In this document: positions 1 to 12,172 of the stretch, one piece after another
How the letters are laid out: every line of letters begins with the position of its first letter
Numbering within the stretch: the first letter of the stretch is position 1
The notes under the pieces: generated by a model
Told to the model about the DNA's origin: nothing
Database searches by the model: none
Seen by the model: only the letters and a program-made list of their open reading frames with translations
Origin: Cricetomys ansorgei
Taxonomy: Eukaryota > Chordata > Mammalia > Rodentia > Nesomyidae
Reading direction: 5' to 3'
NCBI GenBank assembly: GCA_026225945.1
Contig: JAMJFZ010001657.1
Span: forward strand, 1,848,501 to 1,912,500
DNA: 64,000 nucleotides
Made by a program: the position numbers and the translations under genes

Positions 1-540
1 CTGGGCCTGCCGACCCTGGCCCTGACAAATCTTCATCTGTGATATCTACCTGAGCCTTGTTTAAACCTACATGTGTCAGTACACACCTGACTCAAGAGCC
101 TGGAGTCAAATTCTTCTCATCCCTGGTCCTGGTCAAGCCATTGCTGCACTGGTCCCAGCGCAGCAGACTCCAGTGACTACAGATGAATGAGTCTTTCCAG
201 AGGAATCATGGGAGCTTTCTTCTCAAACAAAAGAATTAGACTATGTGCTGGCATTGAGAACATACCAAGCCACAGAGTAAATAGAACCTGAAATGCAAGA
301 AGCATGATGTGGGTACCATGTGGGGTATGTGAGACGGGTTGTGGAACACAGGCTTAGAAACTAGAGTGAAGCAAATCCCATAAGAGCCTTATTCACATAA
401 GACTCTTCCATGGAATATAAAACATTCCGCCTCTGATAGCTCTGTGAGTATCAGTCAGTCTTCTCATCTCTACATTATCAGGCTTCTGCATTCCTAGAAA
501 ATTTCTCAAAATTAAAAAGCACCACTTAAAAATTAAATTA
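1..540. other. Unique sequence, no gene seen
   Basis: No repeat or convincing coding region was recognised. Open frames are short (under 75 codons) and show no family resemblance. Confidence 0.5.
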
Positions 541-850
541 AGCCTGGGAGATGGCTCAGTTGGTAAAGAACTTGCCAGACAACCATGAGGGTCTGAGTTC
601 AGATCCTCAGCGTGCACATAAAAGCTAGGTGTGGCAACATGCCCGTGATCCCAGTGCTAGGGGGGTAGAGACAGGTAGATCCTTGCAGCACGCTGCCGAT
701 CTAGCCAATCGGTGAGCTCCAGGTTCAGAAAGAGACCCTGCCTCAAAAAACTAAAGTGGAGAGTGACTGGGATACTTAGCTAGTGACAACCTCTCAACTC
801 CACACTTGCAAGCACGTCCACACGCATACAGCTCACACTCTCACACACAA
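541..850 (+). repeat. B4A-type SINE
   Basis: It starts with a tRNA/ID-like head (gagatggctcagttggtaaa), followed by a B1-like body (cccgtgatcccagtgctag, then gccaatcggtgagctccagg and gagaccctgcctcaaaa). It ends in the CA-rich tail usual for this composite rodent SINE. The copy is fairly diverged but near full length. Confidence 0.85.
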
Positions 851-1945
851 TGCGTCCAACAACTGGGACTCCGGGTTCCGAGTGAACTACCTCATACAAC
901 TCCAATAGTCAAGGAATTTGTATTTAAGATGTATTCGAATACTGATGTGGGGAGGATGCAGTGGGCGAGTAGAAGGGTTATATTAACTCAGGAGACCTTT
1001 GATTGCCAGAACATGCCACCAAAATGGAAAAAAATTTAAAGAAAACTGATTCCTCTGTGTAACTGAGGATCCAGCGATGGAGTAAAATTGACTCAACATG
1101 TCCAGACCTCCCCCATGTGCCATCTCATTCAACACAAGCAAGAGGTTTTCCTTCCTAGGTCATCAGACCGTTGAGAGCATCCTGAGACAGCCACAGAGAT
1201 AAGTGAAGGCCACACACTGATAAGACCTCTCAGCAAATCTCTGTGGCGAGAAAGTTACCTTGATTCCCCTTAACTAATCAGGACCCGCCACTTGGGCAAT
1301 GGGTAGAGTGTATTTAGTTCCAACTTCAAAATAACATCCTTAAGCAAAAATCTGGTGATACCGTGAGCAACAGAAGGGAGGGATGGAGACTGGGTAAACA
1401 GAGAACCTTTGTCCCTAACAGAGAATGAGAGAGCGGGCCACAGGAAAGCCCCAGCTCTGATAACAGCACAGAGTTGACACCCAGAGACCCGCATTCAAGA
1501 GAAAAAGCAGGACTTCGGAGAAGGGTGGAGAGTGCAGATGGGCACAGCACATCCACTGTTGGGTTTGAAGTGACTAGACATATGCATTGATGGTTGGTGA
1601 TAAGTTTGGGATCTTTCCGGTAACCCCCACACAAGTGAAACCACAACTAATTGGTCCCCCGGTTTTTCACAACCATGCCGCATCTCTTTAGAGCTCTGAA
1701 ACACTGCATGGTTATTGATTAGCCATTAGTGATTCCCTCTGTCCCCGAATGTGTGTTTCCTCTTCCTGTTTAGGATAGCAGCCTCCGAATGACTGGAAAT
1801 GGGGCTGAGCAGGTGCAGAATAGGAAGACAAAACATTCTTCTTAATGTGAGAAATTAATTTGTGGCTCTAATTGCTTCAAACTCCAAATGAAAAAAAAAA
1901 TCTATTCCCCCAGCATTCAAAACACAACACAAGGCTTTATCTGAA

Positions 1946-1949
<4 letters not shown>
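851..1949. other. Unique sequence, no gene seen
   Basis: About 1.1 kb without a recognised repeat. A 106-codon minus-strand frame at 1326-1646 overlaps two other minus-strand frames in different registers and matches nothing I know. I treat all of them as chance. Confidence 0.45.

Positions 1950-1991
<42 letters not shown>
1950..1991 (+). repeat. (CA)n microsatellite
   Basis: About 20 uninterrupted CA units, preceded by AATATA and followed by TAATC. Confidence 0.97.
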
Positions 1992-1992
<1 letters not shown>

Positions 1993-2434
1993 ATCTATCG
2001 GGGTGGGGAGAAGAAAAAGGACTTAGGCTACTAAAATGTCAATCTTACCACATTGTTAAAGAAAAGCAAGTTTAATTACATCCAAATCGGCATAGAATCA
2101 CTTCTGAGTGATCTGCACAGGAGCCTAAAGGTCTAAGATTTCAGGCTTGACAAGATATGTTAAGCAAAGGCGAAGAGAAAGAGAGAAGGGTTTAATGGGG
2201 CGGGGCAGGGAGATACGTTTCTGGCCTGCAGTTCCATCACATGTAACAGACACTGCCGGAGTGGAAATGTTCTCAAATTGCCTTTTGAATCTATGAAAAT
2301 GTTACAGAAAATTGAGTCTCGACTCTTTTTCCCAAACGTACTTTCTCTCTAGACTACAGCTTCACTGGCTATGTGTGTGCTGACTGCCATAGCCATGGCA
2401 AAAGACCCGAGAGTCTCAACTTTAAAAGAGGAAA

Positions 2435-2760
2435 GATTTTAGTGTAGGTCACGGTTATAAAGGTAGTCAGTCCACGGCCAGTCGGCTCCCCTGCTCTGGG
2501 GCCTCTGCTGAGGCAGCGTCACGGCAAGGAGCGTGTGGCAGAGCAATGCCTCGCTCGCCTCACAGTGCCCCGGAAGTAGGGAGAGGAAAGACACCAGGAT
2601 CCCAATGTCCTCTTCAAAAGCACGCCCCAATGCCCAACTTCCACCCACTAGGACCCGCCTTCCCTAAGGTTCCACCAACTCCCGAGAGTGCTGTAGGCTG
2701 GAGACCCAACCGGCCATCAGCATCTGTGCCTAACATTTCCAAACCTTAACACCCCATGAA
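2435..2760 (-). mobile_element. MaLR-type LTR, minus strand
   Basis: The plus strand carries the reverse-complement hallmarks of this class: a gtcacggttataaa start, agagaggaaagacaccagga, cttccacccactaggaccc, aaggttccaccaactcccga and a terminal gcctaacatttccaaacc. The unusual CpG content (gtcacgg, ctcgctcgcc) is at sites where related copies vary. No internal retroviral sequence is attached, so this is a solo or truncated LTR. Confidence 0.65.
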
Positions 2761-2996
2761 GAACTCACGGGGAAATGACCCAGAATTTCCCAACTCACTG
2801 ATGCCAAAGCAGACCTAAGGGAAAGGTCTCATCTGAAGTGGTCCAAAGAGCAGTAGTGACTCAGAATTGTACGGTCTGGAGCCATGTTGCTTTCCCAAAG
2901 TCAAGTCCCGAAGCACTAGAAATGGAATACAGCTCAGACTCCATGGGAAATTTGCCAAGAATTACCTATCTTCTCATTCCTCAGTCCTCTACAGCC

Positions 2997-3060
2997 AGTG
3001 TGTGCGTGCGTGTGTACGTGCATGTGTGCGTGTGTGTGTGCGTGTGTGCGTGTGTGTGCA
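2997..3060 (+). repeat. (GT)n/(GTGC)n microsatellite
   Basis: Interrupted GT-rich tract with CGTG and CATG interruptions. Confidence 0.9.
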
Positions 3061-3082
3061 TTCATGCACAAGCTAGCAAGCA

Positions 3083-3470
3083 GACTAGAGAGATGGCTCC
3101 TCGGTTAAATTTCTGCCATGCAGGCATAAGGACTAGAGCCCTATAAACCCATGTCTATGCCGTGTCAATGTGGTGACCCACCTTTAATCCTAGCCCCAAA
3201 AGCTTCCACTGGAGATCCCCAGAGCAAACCAACAGACTAGCCATCTCAGTAATCTCAGGGTATAATTGAGAGACTCTGTGTCAATGGATAATGTTAAAGA
3301 GCAGTTGAGATTGATTCTCGACATTAACCTCTCCCCCCTTGGCCTCTGCATGCTTGTGAGCACACGTTCACACACACTCATTCGTGGATGTGCTCAGACA
3401 CATACAAAAACATGTATTATACATACAGGCACCCACACACAGGTGCACACACATATTCAGAACATGCATT
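3083..3470 (+). repeat. B4A-type SINE with CA-rich tail
   Basis: The head is agagagatggctcctcggtt. The body holds cacctttaatcctagcccc and an agagactctgtgtcaa terminus. It is followed by a CA-rich tail that continues to about 3470. The copy is old and diverged. Confidence 0.7.
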
Positions 3471-3484
3471 CATGCACGCCATGC

Positions 3485-4012
3485 TAAAAAGAAAATGCAA
3501 AAATGAGAAAGAAAAGTCAAGTCACTGAACACATGGAAGCCTGGCAGGCACACCAGTTTCCAGGAGCCGTTGTAAGGGAGCATGTCTGTCACGAAGTGTC
3601 CCTGTCAAGGGCACATGTTAACAGAGCAACTGCTCTGCCCGAGGGCCTATAAACAGATGTTGTGAGAAAATACTTAGACAAGTCAGAAGACTAATCAATC
3701 TATAAACACAAAGCAATGTGTCTCAAAGAGGACGCTGCTAGCCCACAGCAGGCTGCAGAAACTCTCATTCCCTGCTCCGGGCCGCTCTGCCTGAGCCTCA
3801 TAAATGATTTTTACCTTGTTCCAAATAGTAACTCGGTAATAACCTGCCTAGTTCCCTTTGCAGACGTGTATCTACCTTTTGTCTTCCCATTCTCCTTTCT
3901 TTTTCTTTCCCTTCTCTGCAGAGCAGAGCAAAACTGCTTGAAAACTCTGTTCCTGCGCTGGATGCCTTCCCTCCCATTCCTGTGTTGAATGTTCTGAAAT
4001 CTTCAGATTGGT
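3485..4012. other. Unique sequence, no gene seen
   Basis: No repeat was recognised. A 90-codon plus-strand frame (3716-3988) is hydrophobic because of a pyrimidine-rich stretch (ttttctttcccttctctg) and is probably not coding. Confidence 0.4.
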
Positions 4013-4300
4013 TAAGAAAGAGCTGGGGGATGGAGAAGAGGTGATGACCCCAATTGCCATGTGAGCATAAAAACCTGACTGTGACTAACCAGAACCCACA
4101 TTAAAAATGCTGGGCAGACCCCGCACCGGAGTGAGGAAGACACAAGGACCCCTGCAGATTGCTGGCCAACCATTCTGGCCGAATTGGTGAGCTCTAGGTT
4201 CAGGCTGAGGAAGAAACCTGGCATCAGCTGCCGGCTTCCATTGTGTACAAGCATGTGCCCGTGGGTGTGCGCACACACATACACACTGACTTGCATACAT
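4013..4300 (+). repeat. B4A-type SINE
   Basis: It has a degenerate head (gagctgggggatggagaaga). The diagnostic body follows, with ggacccctgcagattgctgg, gccgaattggtgagctctag and a CA-rich tail. Confidence 0.7.
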
Positions 4301-4611
4301 TACACACGATCTAGGAGGAAAAACGTATCCGATGATAGAATACAAGCAGTAAACTGAAGCTGAAGCATCAGATCCGTGAAGAATCTGAGTGATGATGTCG
4401 CACGCACAGAGATAACTACTCCGAACTAAGTCCGTTTTCCGTAAGGCTGATGCTCAGGACTCCAGTGATGCCTTGAGAGGTCAGAAAAGTCCAACAGGTT
4501 CTCAGATCAGTCTGCAGGAACCTCTGAAGAGGCACTTGAGCCAGAGCACCATGAAGACAGCACAAAGACAGCTAGCGAATCGATGATTGTGCACTATGGA
4601 AAGAGAGCTAC

Positions 4612-4754
4612 GTGCTGGGGACAGCAAGGTGGCTCGGAGGGTAAAGGCTCTTGTGGCCAAGCCAAACAACCCGAGTTCTATCCCTGGAATCCACACGATA
4701 GAGGGACAGAACTGACTCTGCAACTTGTCCTCTGACCTCCACTCATATGACATG

Positions 4755-4756
<2 letters not shown>
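4612..4756 (+). repeat. B2/B3-family SINE
   Basis: The tRNA-derived head is ctggggacagcaaggtggct. It is followed by acccgagttctatccctgg and by acttgtcctctgacctccac, then the CA-rich tail. Confidence 0.75.

Positions 4757-4817
<61 letters not shown>
4757..4817 (+). repeat. (CA)n(GA)n compound microsatellite
   Basis: About 16 CA units run directly into about 14 GA units at the 3' end of the preceding SINE. This is the common SINE-tail origin of rodent microsatellites. Confidence 0.95.
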
Positions 4818-4820
<3 letters not shown>

Positions 4821-4974
4821 AATGTAAAATTTAAATGACAATAACTATTTGTACTGTAGCATGGTTTCAGTTACTCATGGTCAATCTTGATTCAAAAATA
4901 TTAGTTGAAAGGATGGATGATTCCAGAAGCAAAAATAACCCCATGGGGTTGGGGGTGGGGGTAGAGGAGTAGTT

Positions 4975-5172
4975 TGTTGTCGTTTGTTTGTTGAAACAAG
5001 GTCTCAAACTTGCTATGTAGCAGAGGATGGCCTTGAACTCCTAGTCCTCCTGTCTCCAAGTGCTAGGATTACAGGCATGAGCCACTACACCCAGATGACG
5101 TAGTGCTGAGACTGGAACCCAGGGCTGCATGCTAGGCAACTGCTCTACCAACTAAGGCCACATCCCCAGCCC
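4975..5172 (-). repeat. B4-type SINE (ID head plus B1 body), minus strand
   Basis: Read on the minus strand, an ID-like head (complement of ctctaccaactaaggccaca and catccccagccc) is followed by a B1-like body (complement of ccaagtgctaggattacagg). Confidence 0.85.
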
Positions 5173-7225
5173 AATCATAAAGTTTAAATTGTGCACCATG
5201 TTCAGTGTTGTGATGAAATTCTACACCATCTCACTCGCTCATGCTGGGACATGAGTCGCCCTTTGTCTCGGGAATCATATACACTGACTGCTCTCTCATC
5301 ACCTAGTTATCTTGGTTACCAGATCAGCTGTCTAGTATCTCAGTTCTTGTGTTTAAGTGATCCTTATCTTACCGAACAATGACTCCAAAGTGCAAGAGTT
5401 ATAATCCTGGCATTTGTTATAGTGTATTGTTATAATTATTCTATTTTAAATTTGATCATAAATATGTCCACCAAGAAGAAAAAAACATGATCTCTGTGGT
5501 ACTAGCTATGGTTGTATGCATCCACTGTAGAATACACACACACACAGAGAAGAGGGGATTATTGGATAGTGTTAACTTAAACAATAACAGGAAATACATC
5601 GCAGGGTTCTTAGAGTAACTTCCAGTCTTTCCTCATTAAGGCCTGGGTGGAAACCCTTAATCAGACGTGACAAAGCACAGCCTTTGTCTGGTCCTGGACA
5701 GTTCATTTTCTTCTGTCTGCCAATGTCTGTGTCCTAGGCTGTGTTCTTGTTCTGTACCATTCTGTGCTGGAATGGTTGCTTCCTGGTGTCACCGTGATTA
5801 CTATTAATTTCAGAAAAATATCTGTCTCTTCCTGTCAGCTTTTTTAAAAAAGTCTTCTCCTAGTACACTTAAAGAAGAGCAAGTGCCTGCTTTTCTGCCA
5901 GTGGCTCATTGTGAGTCATCTCAGGACCGGTCATTTTTCCTCCGCAAGATTCTCATTCATATACCCCTTCCTCTCTCCCTCTCTCTTTGCCTCCCTCCAC
6001 TTTGAAATACTTTGTTCCCCAGAGTGCTAAAAGAGGACTGAGAACTTACAATTCTGCTACTTTCGCTAGGAAGTGATTTTTTAAAATCCAAATAGAAATT
6101 GCTTCCCTCCCAACACTGCAGAAACCCTGCCCATCTGAAGCCTTTGACACGCCCCACTTCCCAACAGCAGCCCTGAGACTGAAGGCTTGACTGTCCACAT
6201 CCCCCACTGTGTCAGAACAAACTTGTCAGATGTTCTCCTGCCCTTGATAAGCAATCCTTGCACCCTGACCCTGATAAAATGGTATAATTACATCAAAGAC
6301 TAAATTAAGACTGGGAACATCTCAAGGACACATGATCTTAGATTATGAATCATCTGCCTCAAATGCTCCTTTGACTTTCTAGGGGTTGGTGGAAAATCTA
6401 TGCCAACAGAACATTCTACGCTGACTCTGTTTTAGATCTACATCTGATACTTAGACATGAACCACCTGACAGAGCCCCTGTGTGGAGTCTCCAGACCCTG
6501 GATCATAAAAACAGGACAGTCCCACGTACAAATCTAAAACAGTTGTCTGCATGAGTCAACAAGCTAAAACCAAGGACTGCTGGATATTTTTTCCTCTCGG
6601 TGCTGTAATTCTAATGCTCTTCTCCTACTTGTTTCCCACTATTCCTTCTCTCTCTTTTCCTGTAGAATAGCTGACACACGAACAGTAAAGATTAAGGGAA
6701 GAATTGGGCTGCAGGCAATACTCTAGCACTTTTTTAAAAAAGCAGAATTAAGTTTTTCATTAATGCGCATCATTGTTTTACACAGGAGATCCCTTCTCAC
6801 ATTCAGAGGAATTTGACAGATAGTGACGCCCATTGCCCACTGGCTCCTTCGTCACACAAAGGACACTAACACAGCAGACCCCTTGATCAATTTGCCTTCC
6901 TGCCTTGCCACGAGCTTTCAAAGAAGATCTTGTTCTAATGTCCCCGCTGAGAACCAATGACAAGCAACTTCATCCTCTCAACTGCCGGTGATTAGGCCAA
7001 GGATGGCCACTTGACCGAGTGAGGCCTATCAGATGCTGCCTTCTAAGATGTGATCGTTGAAACCAAAATTCTCACTCGCCTCCTTCAGTACTAACAGTGG
7101 AATACGGTCAAGACTGTAAATTCTGATGGGTCCAAAGGGAAGTAGGACCAAGAAATGTTGACTAGAGAGGAAAACCATAGCAAGTATCCAGAGAGGGAGG
7201 GGAAAAAAAAACGAGATTATGAATC
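5173..7225. other. Unique sequence, no gene seen
   Basis: About 2 kb with no recognised interspersed repeat apart from short CA and CT runs. No frame exceeds 75 codons. Nothing resembling a promoter or exon pair was found. Ancient repeats too diverged to see by eye remain possible. Confidence 0.45.
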
Positions 7226-7326
7226 CAAGATGGGTATGGCCATCCACACTTATAACCTCAGAACTCAGGAGGCAGAGGCAGGAGGATTACAAGCTTGAAA
7301 CTAACCCGAGTGATATAGCAAGGTTC
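7226..7326 (+). repeat. B1 SINE
   Basis: B1 landmarks are present in order: an ataacctcagaactcaggag equivalent of the box region, aggcagaggcaggaggatta, and agcaaggttctgtct. Confidence 0.8.
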
Positions 7327-7344
7327 TGTCTAAGAGAGAGAGTG

Positions 7345-7375
<31 letters not shown>

Positions 7376-7408
7376 GGGAGAGGAGAGAGGAGAGAGGAAG
7401 AGAGAGGA
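7327..7408 (+). repeat. (GA)n polypurine tract
   Basis: About 80 bp of GA with GGGA interruptions at the 3' end of the B1, apparently grown from its A-rich tail. Confidence 0.95.
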
Positions 7409-7562
7409 CTTATTCCTGCCTGAGGGTGTTCTAATTGCTGCTTCCAACCTGTCATGAGACCCAGGAGTCTTTCTGTCATTGTGTTCTTGGAGAGATACCT
7501 GGTCCTGCCATTGACTTTCCTTCTCTGCTGAAGCCACCTCAAATGCTGCTGTGAATGTGGCC

Positions 7563-7902
7563 TCCAAAGTTCATATGTTGGAAACTCAATTCCCAGTGTC
7601 AAGACCTGAGAGTGCTAAGAGGTTATTAGACTGTGGGGACTCTGCCTTCATTAATGGATGGCTGCTGCTGTCACAGGAATGCATTGTCACATGAGTGGAC
7701 CCATTCCAACTCCCTCACAATCACCTTGTCTTGCCCTCCTGCCTTCTGCCACGGGATGGTGTAGCTAGACCCTTAGCCAGATGCAGGCTCTTTGATCTTG
7801 GACTTCATCTTTAGAACTATGATAAATAAATCTGTGTCGTTTATAAATTGCTTAGTCTCAGATAGCCTTGTTAGAGCAGCACAGAGCAAACTAAAACAAA
7901 TG
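7563..7902 (+). mobile_element. MLT1-type MaLR LTR
   Basis: The 5' part contains aagttcatatgttggaaact and cagtgtcaagacctgagagt. The 3' part contains ttgatcttggacttcatctt, agaactatgataaataaatc with an AATAAA signal, and the terminal agcagcacagagcaaactaa. This is the classic MLT1 order at nearly full length. Confidence 0.8.
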
Positions 7903-7966
7903 GGTTTTGTTCCTTAAAAACAAAGATCTTGAGACAGTGCTTCTGACCTTAGCCACTCACTCGCTG

Positions 7967-8315
7967 TTATAGCTCGAATCTGAGATGTTGCTCACAGACT
8001 TCTGTTTTGAATACTTGGTCCCCAGATTGCAGTGCTATTTGAAGGCTATGGAATCTTCGGGAGGTAGAACCTGGCTGGCAGAATGTCACTAGTGGAAGAT
8101 CTTCAAAGATTATAATTATCCCTGGTTCTGGCCTGCATTCCCTGCTTCCTGGTCCACATCACATGAACAACCACAAACTGATAGCTCCCAATGCCATGCC
8201 TTCCCCACCATAATGGACTGAAACCTGTCTGAATCCATGAGTCAGAATAAACCTCTCTTCCCTTCCACCACTTCTGTTATTTAAGTTGTCACAGCACAAG
8301 ACAAGTAACTAACTC
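7967..8315 (+). mobile_element. MaLR-type LTR
   Basis: It contains gaatacttggtccccagatt, catgccttccccaccataat, an aataaacctctcttccctt polyadenylation region and a terminal gtcacagcacaagacaagta. It lies about 65 bp downstream of the MLT1-type LTR in the same orientation, but belongs to a different subfamily. Confidence 0.75.
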
Positions 8316-8697
8316 ACCCACCGTTGATGCTGTCACCTCTGTATCAGAAGTTACAATGGAAGTCATCTGCAGAGAAGCAGGAGCTGGGAGTCAGTATCTG
8401 TGAAGGGTAGATCCCAAAAGTACATCATGTTAACTAAATTTGTTTGCCCAGAAGAGTGCTGGTAAACCAGCGCTTCTAGGGAACAGAATCCTCCCCAAAG
8501 CATTTACCAGTTTCTGTAGTATAAATAGTCCCCTCGCTGGAACTGGAGACTGCAGACTGAGTTTGGGGAAGATGCTGGCTTGTCAGAGCCAGGACAGCAG
8601 CCACAGACTGTAGCTATTGGACCTGTAAGGACCCACACCCTCTCTTTCATGGCTTCAATCTTATCATCTCACTATTGGGTTGAATTTTTGAAGTATG

Positions 8698-9020
8698 GAT
8701 TAGTTACTTTCTGTTGCTATGATAAAGTACCATGACCAAAAACAACTTATGGAAGGAAGAGTTTATTTTGGCTTATGGCTCCAGAGAGTTAGATCATAAT
8801 GGCAGGAAAGGCATAGCAGCAGGAGCAAGAAGCTGACAGATCACATTTCAACCCCACACAGGAAGCAGAGAGAGGAGGAAGTAGGGCAAGACTATAAAAC
8901 TTCAAGGCCCACCCTGCAGTGTTGTACTTCCTCCAGTGAGGCTGCAACTCGTGAAGGTCCCCATCCACCACCGACTGTGGACCAAGTGCTTAAATGCATG
9001 AGAGATGGGAGATATTTCAC
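8698..9020 (-). mobile_element. MaLR-type LTR, minus strand
   Basis: The plus strand reads ttactttctgttgctatgat, ccatgaccaaaaacaactta and gaagagtttattttggctta, the complement of AATAAA near the LTR 3' end. It ends with accaagtgcttaaatgcatg. It is the same broad family as the copy at 7967-8315, in the opposite orientation. Confidence 0.75.
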
Positions 9021-9054
9021 AGGTGGCAGAAAGTTTAGGAGACGTGGCTTAGTT

Positions 9055-9322
9055 GGAGTTTACTTGGTGAGTATGCTTGGGGCTGTGTCTTACCTTGGCC
9101 CTTTCCCGTTTTCCCTTTCCACTGTTTCCTGTCCTTGTGGTGTAACTTCCTTTTCTGCTGCTTGTCCACAATAAGCTGGAGAAGTCTTCAACACAGGCTC
9201 TTGCCGCCATGATGCTTTGCCCAAGTACGCAGCAGCCTCTGAAGCTATAGACTCAAGCAAGCCTCTCCTCCCATGAGCTGCTCTGCTCAGGTGTTTTATC
9301 ACAGTAGTGCAAGCATCATGGA
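9055..9322 (+). mobile_element. MaLR-like LTR 3' portion
   Basis: It contains cttgccgccatgatgctttg, cccaagtacgcagcagcctc and caggtgttttatcacagtag. These match the 3' half of the same LTR class. The 5' half is not recognisable. Confidence 0.5.
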
Positions 9323-9361
9323 CACCATGTGAAGCAGAAATCTGTTAAGAATTTTGAAAAA

Positions 9362-9520
9362 AGCAGGGCAGTGGTGGTGCACGCGTTTAATCCCAGCACT
9401 CAGGATTCAAAGTCAGGCAGATCTCTTAATTCAAGGCTAGCCTGGTCTACAGAACGAATTCCAGGAAAGCCAGGGCTACACAGAGAAATCCTGCCTCAAA
9501 CAAACAAACAAACATAGAGA
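9362..9520 (+). repeat. B1 SINE
   Basis: It has gggcagtggtggtgcacgcg, tttaatcccagcactcagga, agcctggtctacagaacgaa and tcctgcctcaaacaaacaaa with a CAAA tail. It is a well-preserved copy. Confidence 0.95.
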
Positions 9521-10077
9521 GAGGAAAAAGAGTCTTGGCCCAGGTAAGAGAGAATACTAAGGAAGCTGTGAAGTGCAGGCTTAGTCTTGTCTTCAAGGCT
9601 CTCTTAGCAGGCAGGAAGTGGGCATTTAGTTGAACTAATATGACTTTATCGGTTCTCAAAGACTGGTAGAGCCTAGGACACAGGGCATCTTTGAAATGGA
9701 GGAGAGGAACAGTGGGACTGAAGAGAGTGAAGAGAAAGGCTGGCCTGGCTCACTTTGTTCTTTGGAAGCGTGTTATCAAAGACACCAGAAAAGATAGAAC
9801 TTGGACAGGTTTGTGCTGGAGCTGAGCTTGACCAGGGATCCCTCTTGACACCCCCACTGCTCACTAGTGAAGGACAGTGCCTCCTGATGTCAGGTGGGTA
9901 TGTCAGGGCAGGGTCGTTCACAAAGGGAAGGGATTTCTGGAGAAGTCTCGCTCCATTTGTGTTTTACAAACAAAATCCAAAGTGACAAAAACTCTATTCA
10001 AAGTAGACCCAGGGATGAAGGGTTTGTGGTCTCACTGCCTGGCCTCTGGTGTGGAGGAGGGGCCCCTCAAAACAGGT

Positions 10078-10175
10078 TTATTGTTTGTTTGTTTGTTGGT
10101 TGGTGAAGCCTTGGCCATCCTGGAACCCACTCTGTAGACCAGGCTGGCTTAGAATTGATAGATGCTCCTGCCTAT
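10078..10175 (-). repeat. Partial B1 SINE, minus strand
   Basis: A TTTG-rich tail is followed by cctggaacccactctgtaga and ccaggctggcttagaattga. The 5' half of the element is missing. Confidence 0.75.
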
Positions 10176-10227
10176 GCCCAATTCACCTTCTTCCTCCCTA
10201 CCAGCCATTCCCCTTCCCAGCCCCTTC

Positions 10228-10365
10228 TAGCTACTATTCTGCACCATCGTTCTGTGAAATTACCTTCTTAGAGATTCTCTACATAAGTGAGAACATGTGG
10301 GGGTTTTGTCTTTCCGAGCCTGGCTTATTCCACTTAACACAATGCCCTCCAGAAATCTGAGCCAT
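10228..10365 (-). mobile_element. L1M fragment, minus strand
   Basis: The sequence acataagtgagaacatgtgg, ttttgtctttccgagcctgg and cttattccacttaacacaat is the reverse complement of the end of L1 ORF2 and its 3' flank. It is an ancient copy without an open frame. Confidence 0.75.
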
Positions 10366-10369
10366 AGAT

Positions 10370-12010
10370 TTAAGTGAAATCTCACCCAAAAGTCCGAAAA
10401 CAGTTTTTAAAAATAGAGTTGTCCCTCAATGGTTTCTTTCAAGTCTTTTGAAAGTTTTTCAGATCTCTAAAAATATTTTAAATGAGAACTTAGAACTGGT
10501 TGGATTGCAGCGGGGGGCCCAAGCACCTCATCCAAACTCCACTGGTTTGATCCTTCACTTGTGGGTAAGATCTTAACACAAGTCTGAGAAAGTCTAAAGC
10601 TTGGAGAGCACAGTTTGAAAATTGCCACTCATCAGAGGAATCGGAGAGTTAGAGGCAAGCGAAGCAATAAGGGGCTCCTGTAGCTCAGATCAGATAAGAG
10701 ACAGGAAGACCTGAGCCAGCCTTACACAAGCTCTGAGACTCAAATTCACTAGGACAGATTGGATGTGGGAGTCATAAGAGAGGACAAAGATACCTCTGAT
10801 TCCCCAAGCTTGTATGATGAAGAAAATTAAGTTGCCACCCATAGAAAGGGCTCTCAAGAAGAGAAGGAAATAACCTACCTAATTCAAGGCAAGCTGTGTA
10901 TTTTGTTTGTTCTAGTTTAGCTTGTCTCTTTGAAGCATCCTAAAAGTGCTTGTCTGTCCCAGAGAGAGGTCACTTCCCAGAAGGAACCAGAACCAAACAA
11001 TGGCTCTGTCAATCCTGAGTGAACAGCCAGGAGACACAAAGCACAAAAATATATACCAGTTGCAAGGGCTTCTGAGGTCTACTTACCCCATAGTCATAGA
11101 CAAATGGTCAAGTTCATTCTTCCAAATAAAAAAAGAGTTTTTTCTCTGCAGTCTAAGTACTTCTCGGGACATGGATTGGCAGTCTCCCAATCAGGCTGGG
11201 CCCTGTCAGATCAGATAGTTAGCAGATGTTGACTGAGGGCCTACATGAGGGTAAGCCCAGAGAAGAGAAATCACTGGCTCCTCTTAGCATTCAGCCATCT
11301 GAAGCACGTAGATGGAGCGATACAGGCACCATGTGTTCTCCTGAGTGAGTCCATTTGTTTATCTCTGAGTGGCCCACAGACAGTGGCTTCAGGCAGCTAT
11401 GACCAGAGACTCTGTGCTCCATGACCCAAGCTGGATACACTTGGCTGCCACAGCTCCAAAGCTGCTCCAGGAAGTTCTTCCGGTGCCAATCTTCTTTCTC
11501 CCTCTGTTTGTCACTGGATCACCGGGGAAGGCAGATGGTGCCCTGCAAACACATCTATAAACCAGGCAAATGTGACTCGTGTTGATAATGGAAAGCCAAC
11601 ATCGAGCACAGCATCGCCAGGGACCACTCAGTGGATGGTAGTGAAAGGGAAAGCAAACTTCTACTCAACCCAGAAGAAACCCCCTCAGTGATTGAACGTA
11701 GCCCACGGCTTGTGTATACATAGGGTGGAAGCCCTCCTTCCCCCTCATCAGCTGTATCCCAGTTTCCACGTCTTTCAAAGGGGAATATGATGAATCCCTC
11801 CTAAGCTAAATACATGCATAAAGAGACAGTCACCGGACGTCAACGAATACCCAATAAGTACTGGCCAACTTTAGATCCCATTCCACCAAGGAGTAGGCTG
11901 CCCAGGGTTAAGAGGTGCCCTATCACATGACTTTTCACCTACAATTTCAACACTGGTCAGTTACAATAGGGTTCAGTGTGAGTTGCATGGAGATTTTCTA
12001 TTGCTGCTGT
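10370..12010. other. Unique sequence, no gene seen
   Basis: About 1.6 kb with no recognised repeat. The longest frame is 90 codons (10946-11218, plus) and has no recognisable domain. Confidence 0.45.
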
Positions 12011-12011
12011 T

Positions 12012-12172
12012 GGTTTTGGTTTTGGTTTTATGAATTGGCGTCTCACTATGTAGCTTTGGCTGGCCTGGAACTCACCATGTAGACCAGACTGGCCTCAAAT
12101 TCCAGAGATCCACCTGCCTCTGTCTCTGAGTGCTGGGATTAAAGTCAGTGCGTGTCACCACACCCCACTGTA
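12012..12172 (-). repeat. B1 SINE, minus strand
   Basis: A TTTTGG-rich tail is followed by ggcctggaactcaccatgta, gaccagactggcctcaaatt and gagtgctgggattaaagtca. Confidence 0.92.

Noticed and set aside
541..700. tRNA genes suggested by the A/B-box-like heads of SINEs
   Set aside because: The heads belong to tRNA-derived SINEs (B2, B4, ID) and cannot fold into complete tRNAs with acceptor stems.
2440..2600. CpG-island promoter suggested by several CpGs
   Set aside because: The CpGs lie inside a minus-strand MaLR LTR and are too few and too short a stretch for an island. No first exon follows.
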